10,755 nt of DNA, taken from assembly GCA_015662615.1 (NCBI GenBank), contig DQTU01000052.1, positions 1 to 10,755 on the forward strand, written 5' to 3'. Each line of letters starts with the position of its first letter. Position 1 is the stretch's first letter. Source of the stretch: Campylobacterales bacterium. GTDB taxonomy: Bacteria; Campylobacterota; Campylobacteria; Campylobacterales; QNZT01. Shown here piece by piece: positions 1 to 5,455 of the stretch. The translations under genes were made by a program, and so were the position numbers. The notes under the pieces are model-generated. The model was not told where the DNA came from and did not search any database. It saw only the letters and a list, made by a program, of their open reading frames with translations.

Positions 1-420
1 AGAACAAATTCCTGCAAAAACTCCAGCAAGTAAATCATCTCCCATGACACCTAACCCACCTTTGACTTCACGATCAATTCGTCCAATTACTGAAGGTTTC
101 CAAATATCAAAAAGTCTAAAAAATAGTACACTTAACACGATTTGTATCATAGTTGCACCACTCATGGCCATCGCAAGCCAGATACCAGCAACTTCATCAA
201 TGACTATTTCACTAGAGTCATGAATACCTGATTCGCTCTCTTCTTTATCTATCTCTTTAATAGCAACTATTGTGATAAGCACCATAGCAAGAAATAGTGT
301 CTCAAGACCAAAATAGTGAAGGATACCGACCCCTAAAATTGCTCCTGCAATAGTTCCCCAAGTCCCTGGAGCCTTGGGTAATAATCCTGCATAAAAAAAT
401 GTTAAAAAAAGCTTACGCAC
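1..420 (-). CDS. pgpA: Phosphatidylglycerophosphatase A (partial, C-terminus beyond window)
   Basis: PgpA dephosphorylates phosphatidylglycerophosphate to phosphatidylglycerol at the inner membrane. The minus-strand frame runs open from a GTG at 420 to the window edge, giving 140 residues; the family usually has about 160-170, so only the C-terminus is missing. Family motifs are visible: N-terminal LLPKAPGTWGT, the acidic EIVIDEVAG stretch (about residues 70-78), and FRLFDIWKP followed by DREVKGGLGVMGDDLLAG (about residues 101-134). Hydrophobic stretches fit a membrane protein. The GTG start is chosen because AAGGA lies 5 nt upstream and the PKAPGT motif follows at the usual distance. It is the last gene of the minus-strand cluster and is separated from the Sat-like gene by an inserted inverted-repeat element. 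Confidence 0.93.
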   Translation of the reverse strand, partial: MRKLFLTFFYAGLLPKAPGTWGTIAGAILGVGILHYFGLETLFLAMVLITIVAIKEIDKEESESGIHDSSEIVIDEVAGIWLAMAMSGATMIQIVLSVLFFRLFDIWKPSVIGRIDREVKGGLGVMGDDLLAGVFAGICS

Positions 421-433
421 AAAAATCCTTTAT

Positions 434-515
434 TAGAGTTCTTTTAAAACTGTACTTTAGAGGACAAATCCTACCGCTGGTCTGAGCCTCACGGTACAGT
501 TTTAAAAGAACTCTA
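434..515. mobile_element. MITE-like 82-bp element with perfect terminal inverted repeats
   Basis: The arms 434-455 and 494-515 are perfect 22-bp inverted repeats (TAGAGTTC... / ...GAACTCTA). They enclose a 38-nt centre with a smaller hairpin, AGGA-CAAA-TCCT, at 461-472. TTTAT occurs immediately on both sides (429-433 and 516-520), as expected of a 5-bp target duplication. An alternative reading is a 78-bp element (436-513) between TA dinucleotides. There is no coding capacity. Removing the element plus one TTTAT would leave the Sat-like stop codon TAA followed by AGGATTTTT and the pgpA GTG, a typical compact operon junction, which is strong circumstantial support for insertion. In RNA it would form a long hairpin between the two genes. 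No parent transposase is visible in this window and I cannot assign a family. Confidence 0.6.
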
Positions 516-516
516 T

Positions 517-1713
517 TTATGTTAGTGACACAGTTTGATGAAGGTTCATAAGCTGCATATAAAACTGCTCTTCATTCATCTCTTCGATAAGTCCCGTTCC
601 TGGAAAAAAGTTTGAAAATTTACCGCAAAGCCCTTCAAATCTATTGGGGAAAAGTTGACTTAGTACAATGGCAGATATCTCTTTTCGTACCAATACCGCC
701 GGTGGCAGTACACCTACTTTGAAAAGCTCATGAATAAGTTCTGTATTGTAAGAGATATGATGGTGTCTTCCATGAGGGCAAGACCTTGTACTTACTAGTG
801 TTTTACACTCATTGCAGTAGACAAACTCATTGACAATATCCATATCTATGCCTATATCTAACGCTTTAAAATAGTCGCCAATTGATTTTGTGCCACTGCT
901 ATCATAGTACATGCCAATACCTTCATGATTTTGACCTATGGCTATCGTATCGCAGCCATAATTTTTTGCTGCAATTGAATCAAGAACAATACTATCAAGC
1001 CCCGCAAAAAGATAAGTGTTTTCAAATGGAACAATCATGACACGGTTTTTGGGTAAAAAGTTATCTATAAAGTATTTCAGTGTTTTGTATCTTAATTCAT
1101 AAGTGAAGAGATCTTGTTTATAGGGTTTGAGTAAAAATAGTACTAAAAGATCACTTTTTTCTAATGCGATTCTAATCATACGTTCATGTGCTCTATGAAA
1201 TGGTTTGGCTGAAATCATAATCGCTGTTATATTTTTAGCACCTAGTAGTTTTTTTTGATCTTGTATCTCTTTTTTATGAAGTTTTACTTCATCGCTATTT
1301 ATTTTTACTTCTCCCGATATGGCATAATTTCCTAATCGTTTTAAAGTGTCAGCTACGCCTTTTATCGCACTATCGGTTGTTGCAAAGATTTTTTCTACAC
1401 GCTTTAGTCTGTCTATCTTGAAAGACTCTTCAACAATGAGTTCTCCACATTTTTCGTCATTAACAATAATCTCTAAAATATCATTTTTTTGAGCAGATTT
1501 AAGTACCTCTTCATTTCGTTTTCCACTAGGCGCTAAAATAAATGAGAAGGGGAAATGTTGACCTTTATAGAGTGAAGTTTTATCAACCTCTTTGGCGACT
1601 ATAGAATTCATAAGTTTATCAACAGGAGAGAGAATTCCCTCCTTGCACATTCTTAGCGTCGCTAATGCTTCGCTGTCTAAATAAAGTTCTCTATTTCTTT
1701 TTTGAGATCCCAT
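517..1713 (-). CDS. Sulfate adenylyltransferase-like protein with altered active site
   Basis: This 398-residue protein has the overall layout of ATP sulfurylase (Sat): an N-terminal PUA-like region, a nucleotidyltransferase core, and a C-terminal zinc motif (C300, C303, C312 with the H314/H317-319 cluster). The HxxH of the core is present (H173, H176). Residues that contact sulfate and ATP in true Sat are changed: canonical QTRNP is ISAKP (167-171), and GRDHAG is GQNHEG (260-265). Sulfate activation is therefore doubtful, and it may be a paralogue with another substrate. The ATG start at 1713 overlaps the end of the upstream regulator gene by 23 nt, with a weak upstream GGGA. By recall, the C. 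jejuni orthologue position is Cj1609, annotated as a putative sulfate adenylyltransferase. Family membership is confident; function is not. Confidence 0.8.
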   Translation of the reverse strand: MGSQKRNRELYLDSEALATLRMCKEGILSPVDKLMNSIVAKEVDKTSLYKGQHFPFSFILAPSGKRNEEVLKSAQKNDILEIIVNDEKCGELIVEESFKIDRLKRVEKIFATTDSAIKGVADTLKRLGNYAISGEVKINSDEVKLHKKEIQDQKKLLGAKNITAIMISAKPFHRAHERMIRIALEKSDLLVLFLLKPYKQDLFTYELRYKTLKYFIDNFLPKNRVMIVPFENTYLFAGLDSIVLDSIAAKNYGCDTIAIGQNHEGIGMYYDSSGTKSIGDYFKALDIGIDMDIVNEFVYCNECKTLVSTRSCPHGRHHHISYNTELIHELFKVGVLPPAVLVRKEISAIVLSQLFPNRFEGLCGKFSNFFPGTGLIEEMNEEQFYMQLMNLHQTVSLT

Positions 1714-2581
1714 ATTTTTTTCGTTTTTCCCATAAGCTTTTTCTTGAAATACCTAGCTTTTTACTAAGCTCAGTGTCAGGAAACTTTGTTTGATACTTAG
1801 TGATAATGTATTTTACATAGTTTTCGATTGATAAGATATCACCTTTTTCAAAAACACCATCATCACTCTTTATCTCTAAAACTTCCAAATCTACAAACTC
1901 TTCATGTACATCTGTAGTTGAGAGTATAACACGACGATTTTGAATAAGTGATAAAATCTTTGATTTTTCACTCTTTTTTATGTTTTGATAGTCAATTAGA
2001 TAGACTAACTCTTTTTCATGAATCTTTTTAAGCTGTAAAAGTGCATCAGAATCATCAAGCGAAATAAATGAAAAAGATTCATTATACTCTTTGGCAAAAT
2101 TAAAAACTAGTGCATCTGCTACTTTCTGATAAGTAGATTTTATAGCAAGTGGAAGTGTGCTTTTGTTGGTTATTTTATGTTGGGTATTTTGTTTTAGCAC
2201 ATGGTCAATATAACTTTTATAAGTAGCATTCTCTTTTTTAAAGACAATATAATCTTGAAGATGATCTAACTTTCGTACCAATTCTTCGATCATAAAAGGT
2301 TTTACTATATAGTCGTTTGCACCAGCTTTTAAAGGACCAGAAACGGTGTCATTACTCACATATGAGACCATAAGTATTACGATTGAGTTTGTATAATGCT
2401 CGATGACTGGATAAAAATTTTGTCCAGATATATTGGTTGAGAGCAGTATTGCATCAAACTCTTCCTCTTTGATTGCATCTTTGATAGATGAGGCACTTTC
2501 ACATACATGACCCAGCTCTGTAAGTTTTGCCGAAATGCTTTGCGCTAAATAAAGCTCATTTTCTACTATTAGTATCTTCAT
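1691..2581 (-). CDS. Atypical orphan response regulator, HP1021/Cj1608 type
   Basis: This 296-residue protein has three parts: a receiver domain (about 1-115), a middle region (about 140-245), and a C-terminal Fis-type helix-turn-helix ending LSKKLGISRKSLWEKRKKYG (about 272-291). The receiver starts MKILIVENE, so the usual acidic pair is E7-N8, and the phospho-accepting Asp is replaced by Ser48 in AILLSTN. The switch region and Lys94 (VKPF) remain. This matches the phosphorylation-independent H. pylori HP1021 and C. jejuni Cj1608, which also sit beside ispDF. Those regulate replication initiation (oriC/dnaA), stress response and energy metabolism, as I recall. The ATG at 2581 is chosen because GGAAGAG lies just upstream and the ATGA overlap with the ispDF stop suggests translational coupling. 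A TTG four codons upstream is less likely. No histidine kinase gene is nearby. Confidence 0.85.
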   Translation of the reverse strand: MKILIVENELYLAQSISAKLTELGHVCESASSIKDAIKEEEFDAILLSTNISGQNFYPVIEHYTNSIVILMVSYVSNDTVSGPLKAGANDYIVKPFMIEELVRKLDHLQDYIVFKKENATYKSYIDHVLKQNTQHKITNKSTLPLAIKSTYQKVADALVFNFAKEYNESFSFISLDDSDALLQLKKIHEKELVYLIDYQNIKKSEKSKILSLIQNRRVILSTTDVHEEFVDLEVLEIKSDDGVFEKGDILSIENYVKYIITKYQTKFPDTELSKKLGISRKSLWEKRKKYGISKKK

Positions 2582-3699
2582 ATTCTCTTCCAATTAAAAT
2601 AATGTAATGAAGCTGCAGCTTCTACCGCTACACCCTCTTTTCTTCCTATAAAACCCAACTTTTCAGTGGTAGTCGCTTTTATGTTAACTTTGACTGGTTC
2701 AATTTTTAAAATTGAAGCGATAACCCTTCTCATCTCATCTTTATAGGAGGAGAGTCTTGGAGTTTCAGCCATAATAGTCAAATCAACATTGTTAATTTCA
2801 AACCCTACCTCATTTATAAAAGTGACAACCTCTTTAAGCATCACTTTTGAGTCAAGGTCTTTATAGGTGTCGTCGTTATCAGGAAATAACTCCCCAATAT
2901 CGCCTGCACCAATAGCTCCTAAAAGAGCATCGATAAGTGCATGAAGTGCTACATCACCATCTGAATGCGCTAGAAATCCAAAAGGACTCTCTATCTCTAC
3001 ACCACCTAGATACATTTTTTTGTTTTCACAAAACTGATGCACATCGAAGCCGGTGCCTACAAATGTTGTGTTTTTTACTTCACTCAAACACGCTAACTCA
3101 TTTAAATCGTCATATCTTGTAATTTTTTTAGCTTTTATTGAACCTTTTTCATAAAAAACCGTTCCACCTATGGATTTTACGGCACTTGAATCGTCTGTAA
3201 AAATCTCTTTTTGCTCTAAAGCCTCTTTTAAAACCGCCGTATTTGATAGTTGTGGAGTCTGAATAAGCCTCACTTCATCTCTATCAATTGTTTCATCTTT
3301 ATAGACAACGGTATCACTTACACTTAAATACGGAACAATTATGTCTGCTTTATCTCGTGAATCTATAATTCTTTGTATCATTTCATTGGGTATACATGCT
3401 CTTGCTACATCTGTTACTATGACATGTGAAGTTTTAACAAGAGAGAGTGCATTTTTCAAAGATTCTTGCCTTGTGTTGCCCCCTATTACAAATGTATAAT
3501 AAGCATTTTTTTTCATATAACTTATCTCTTTTGTGCCAGCTGTGATAATGATATTTTCAAATTCATACAAATCAGTAAATTTTTTAGCTACAAATTTCCA
3601 AAGTGGGGCATCGTCAATTCTAATCCACTGTTTTTTGACTTGACATCCAAAGCGTGTAGATTTTCCTGCTGATAAGATAATAAGTGATAAATCGGGCAA
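2578..3699 (-). CDS. ispDF: Bifunctional IspD/IspF (MEP isoprenoid pathway)
   Basis: This fused enzyme makes two non-consecutive steps of the MEP pathway: IspD transfers CMP from CTP to 2-C-methylerythritol 4-phosphate, and IspF cyclises CDP-ME-2-phosphate to MEcPP. The IspD half (about 1-205) shows the nucleotide loop LSAGKSTRFG (9-18), GGNTRQES (73-80), VTDVAR (95-100) and IQTPQ (146-150). The IspF half (about 212-373) shows VGTGFDVHQF with metal ligands D219 and H221, AHSDGDVALHALIDALLGA with H253, and TTTEKLGFIGRKEG (343-356). The 373-residue length is usual for the Campylobacterota fusion. The start is TTG at 3699, supported by AAGGAC four bases upstream. The 3' end overlaps the regulator ATG (ATGA). 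The gene heads the minus-strand cluster and diverges from mrp. Confidence 0.96.
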   Translation of the reverse strand: MPDLSLIILSAGKSTRFGCQVKKQWIRIDDAPLWKFVAKKFTDLYEFENIIITAGTKEISYMKKNAYYTFVIGGNTRQESLKNALSLVKTSHVIVTDVARACIPNEMIQRIIDSRDKADIIVPYLSVSDTVVYKDETIDRDEVRLIQTPQLSNTAVLKEALEQKEIFTDDSSAVKSIGGTVFYEKGSIKAKKITRYDDLNELACLSEVKNTTFVGTGFDVHQFCENKKMYLGGVEIESPFGFLAHSDGDVALHALIDALLGAIGAGDIGELFPDNDDTYKDLDSKVMLKEVVTFINEVGFEINNVDLTIMAETPRLSSYKDEMRRVIASILKIEPVKVNIKATTTEKLGFIGRKEGVAVEAAASLHYFNWKRI

Positions 3700-3719
3700 A
3701 TTTTGTCCTTTTTATAAAA

Positions 3720-3740
3720 AGTGTTACGAAAGTATACACT
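3720..3740 (-). promoter_or_regulatory. Putative ispDF operon promoter -10 within an inverted repeat
   Basis: On the minus strand TATACT (3736-3731), preceded by TG, is a good -10 box. It would place the transcript start near 3724, about 25 nt before the TTG start. The box lies inside an imperfect palindrome, AGTGT-N11-ACACT (3720-3740), which could be an operator. TGTTAC at 3722-3727 resembles the HP1021-type box as I recall it (TGTTWCW) but lacks the final W. No clear -35 is seen, which is common in Campylobacterota. Confidence 0.4.
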
Positions 3741-3766
3741 CTCAAAGCTTTTTTTTAGTTAATTTC

Positions 3767-3795
3767 TGTAAAATTTCACTTTATTTGTGTACAAT
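3767..3795 (+). promoter_or_regulatory. Candidate promoter region for mrp
   Basis: Two -10-like hexamers precede mrp in an AT-rich stretch: TAAAAT at 3769-3774, preceded by TG, and TACAAT at 3790-3795. Either would give a leader of about 45-65 nt. I cannot choose between them from sequence alone. T-rich tracts upstream (about 3749-3766) fit the periodic AT pattern of Campylobacterota sigma70 promoters. Confidence 0.3.
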
Positions 3796-3846
3796 AACAC
3801 GCTAGATATAAGGGAACAAATAAATAAATATAAGATAGGGGAACAA

Positions 3847-5016
3847 ATGAACAAAGAATTAGTCGAAGAGAAACTAAAAGAAGTTATGTATCCAGGGTTT
3901 ACGAAAAGTATCGTTGACTTTGGATTCGTAAAAGCAGTTGAGGCAAATGCAGATGGTGTTTATGTTGAGATAGATATCAGCTCATCAGCTCCAGAAGTTG
4001 AGCAAGAGTTAAAAGATGAGATTACTAAAAAAATACAACTTTTAGGGGCAACAAGAATTGATGTTGTCATTAAAAAGCCTAAAATGCCAAAACAGTCAAG
4101 TTCACAAGGTAAAAACATAGCACCACATGTTAAAAACTTTGTTATGGTAAGTTCGGGTAAAGGTGGTGTTGGAAAATCAACAACTACTGTAAACTTAGCA
4201 GTTGCACTTGCAATGCAGGGTAAAAAAGTAGGACTATTAGATGCAGATATCTATGGACCAAATATCCCTCGTATGATGGGTTTAGAGAAACAGCAACCAG
4301 AGATTTTAGGGAATAAAGTAAAACCAATGTTAAGTCATGGCGTAGAAGTTATGTCTATGGGTTCACTCATGGAAGAGGGTCAATCTCTTATCTGGAGAGG
4401 TGCGATGATCATGAAAGCGATTCAGCAACTGCTTCAAGATATCATGTGGGGCGATTTAGATGTTATGATTATCGATATGCCGCCTGGAACTGGTGATGCA
4501 CAATTGACATTAGCGCAAAGTGTACCTGTTACAATGGGTATTTGTGTTACAACGCCTCAGAAAGTTGCACTTGATGATACGGAGAGAAGTTTAGATATGT
4601 TTAAAAAACTTCATATCCCAATAGCTGGAATTGTTGAGAATATGAGTGGATTTATCTGTCCAGATAGTGGAAAAGAGTATGATATCTTTGGAAAAGGTAC
4701 AACTCAGTCTCTAGCAGATAAATTTGAGACCATTGTACTTGGTGAAGTTCCAATTGAACCAGCAATTCGTGAGGGTGGAGATAATGGTAAACCGATAGTG
4801 TTTCATGATCCAAGTAGCGAAACAGCAAAAAGATATCAAGACGCAGCCCAAATGCTGTGGGCAAATATCGAACAGATCAATGAAGAGGGTGGTGTGGATA
4901 ATGAAGCAATCCAACCTACAACGGCTCCAGGAGTTAGTGCATGTTCAACTGCAGCGGCACCAGCAGCAGATAAAGGTCACGATCATGGTGGCGGTAAAGG
5001 ATGTGGCTGTAGCTAA
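3847..5016 (+). CDS. mrp: Mrp/ApbC-type Fe-S cluster carrier P-loop ATPase
   Basis: This cytosolic ATPase delivers Fe-S clusters to target apoproteins. The 389-residue protein starts with an MIP18/DUF59 domain (about 1-80). A P-loop follows, with the deviant Walker A GKGGVGKS (104-111), the DADIYGPNIPRMMG motif, and switch DMPPGTGDAQLTLAQ. The usual CxxC that bridges the cluster reads C271-P-D-S274, so only one Cys remains. The C-terminus instead carries a short tail rich in Cys, His and Gly (GHDHGGGKGCGCS). The ATG at 3847 is chosen because AGGGGAAC lies directly upstream and the DUF59 domain begins there; an in-frame GTG at 3787 would add 20 unlikely residues. The gene is divergent from ispDF, as recalled for C. 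jejuni Cj1606c. It may supply clusters to Fe-S enzymes such as ThiC, though that link is inference. Confidence 0.94.
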   Translation: MNKELVEEKLKEVMYPGFTKSIVDFGFVKAVEANADGVYVEIDISSSAPEVEQELKDEITKKIQLLGATRIDVVIKKPKMPKQSSSQGKNIAPHVKNFVMVSSGKGGVGKSTTTVNLAVALAMQGKKVGLLDADIYGPNIPRMMGLEKQQPEILGNKVKPMLSHGVEVMSMGSLMEEGQSLIWRGAMIMKAIQQLLQDIMWGDLDVMIIDMPPGTGDAQLTLAQSVPVTMGICVTTPQKVALDDTERSLDMFKKLHIPIAGIVENMSGFICPDSGKEYDIFGKGTTQSLADKFETIVLGEVPIEPAIREGGDNGKPIVFHDPSSETAKRYQDAAQMLWANIEQINEEGGVDNEAIQPTTAPGVSACSTAAAPAADKGHDHGGGKGCGCS

Positions 5017-5031
5017 TAGCCTATCTTTATT

Positions 5032-5058
5032 AGTGAGGTGTTTGTGTAACACCTCACT
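5032..5058 (+). terminator. Hairpin after mrp (terminator-like, no U tract)
   Basis: A perfect 11-bp stem (AGTGAGGTGTT, 5032-5042, with 5048-5058) closes a 5-nt TGTGT loop, 15 nt after the mrp stop. No T run follows on the plus strand (next bases are TAGCTCCCC) or on the minus strand. It may end transcription with Rho or protect the mRNA 3' end, rather than act as a classical intrinsic terminator. Confidence 0.5.
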
Positions 5059-5131
5059 TAGCTCCCCTTCTCTAAAAAAAACTACTTCTTGATGAAATTA
5101 CTATCAATCACAAAATAACTCAATATTTTAA

Positions 5132-5158
5132 TAAATAAGACAAATTTAGTCCTATTTA
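5132..5158. promoter_or_regulatory. Palindromic operator candidate, copy 1
   Basis: The site reads AAATAAGAC-N7-GTCCTATTT (5133-5157), flanked by T and A that extend the dyad to 27 bp, with one mismatch between the arms. It lies about 58 bp before the Cys-rich gene start. The same design recurs at 5871-5897. The GAC-N7-GTC core resembles Rrf2-family (IscR-like) sites in spacing, while copy 2 is closer to a Fur box, so the regulator cannot be assigned. Palindromic arms and recurrence upstream of two units support a dimeric transcription factor. Confidence 0.55.
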
Positions 5159-5162
5159 AGCA

Positions 5163-5190
5163 TTGACTTGTTAAGATATAGTTGTATAGC
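5163..5190 (+). promoter_or_regulatory. Candidate promoter of the Cys-rich/DUF2237 unit
   Basis: TTGACT (5163-5168) and TATAGC (5185-5190) are spaced 16 nt apart, in the range of sigma70 promoters. TATAGT at 5177-5182 is an alternative -10. The operator-like palindrome lies just upstream of the -35, a position that would suit an activator. A perfect TATAAT at 5195-5200 is too close to the ribosome binding site AAGGA (5205-5209) to be preferred. Confidence 0.35.
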
Positions 5191-5215
5191 AATTTATAAT
5201 ATATAAGGATATCAT

Positions 5216-5455
5216 ATGTTTACAGTAAATGTAGAAAAAGAGTGCGGTTGTTTTAAAAAAAGTGATTTTAGTAATAATATGTCGTTTGAGAATAAAGATG
5301 ATGCTTTGCTTCAAGCGCTTAACATGGTAAAAGAGATGAACCAAGACTTTTGCCAAAAGCATGAGTTTACACTACAAGAAGTGGGTAATACTTTTAGTAT
5401 TAGCATGGAAGAGCGTGGTAAATCAGGATGTTGCGGTGGTGGGCACTGTGGGTGA
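5216..5455 (+). CDS. Small Cys-rich protein of unknown function (79 aa)
   Basis: I do not recognise this protein. It is 79 residues with a short N-terminal CGC motif (C10, C12), a polar, mainly helical-looking middle (about 20-50) with C46, and a glycine-rich tail GKSGCCGGGHCG holding C72, C73, H77 and C78. There is no signal peptide or membrane segment, so it should be cytosolic. The clustered Cys/His residues suggest metal or Fe-S binding or a redox role; this is inference only. The tail resembles that of the upstream Mrp (GGGKGCGCS). The start is secure: AAGGA lies 6 nt before the ATG. The stop overlaps the start region of the DUF2237 gene by 8 nt, and a palindromic operator candidate sits upstream. 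Local composition is AT-rich at its 5' end. Confidence 0.78.
   Translation: MFTVNVEKECGCFKKSDFSNNMSFENKDDALLQALNMVKEMNQDFCQKHEFTLQEVGNTFSISMEERGKSGCCGGGHCG

Noticed and set aside
434..515. Integron attC site or tRNA-like gene in the inverted-repeat element
   Set aside because: The ends lack the attC core consensus (RYYYAAC/GTTRRRY), there are no cassettes, and no tRNA D-, anticodon- and T-arm pattern can be laid out in the centre.
434..515. Ordinary intrinsic terminator between the Sat-like gene and pgpA
   Set aside because: The stem is far too long, the loop is 38 nt and no T run follows on either strand; the flanking TTTAT repeats fit an insertion better.
2582..2593. TTG start four codons upstream for the response regulator
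   Set aside because: It would place the Shine-Dalgarno GGAAGAG inside the coding sequence, while the ATG at 2581 has good RBS spacing and begins the receiver domain with the standard MKILIV.
2937..3672. Short plus-strand open frames opposite ispDF
   Set aside because: They lack ribosome binding sites and recognisable motifs and lie wholly antisense to the conserved ispDF coding sequence.
3787..3846. In-frame GTG giving a 20-residue N-terminal extension of Mrp
   Set aside because: No ribosome binding site precedes it, the added residues are not part of the DUF59 domain, and AGGGGAAC sits directly before the ATG at 3847.
5133..5157. Palindromes at 5133-5157 and 5872-5896 as transcription terminators
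   Set aside because: The stems are almost entirely A/U with no G+C-rich core or downstream T run, and both lie upstream of genes at promoters.
5195..5200. Perfect TATAAT as -10 of the Cys-rich gene
   Set aside because: The start of transcription would fall inside the ribosome binding site AAGGA, leaving no usable leader.
5361..5447. Upstream extension of the DUF2237 frame inside the Cys-rich gene
   Set aside because: The extension is the out-of-frame shadow of the Cys-rich gene; family members start shortly before NVLG.
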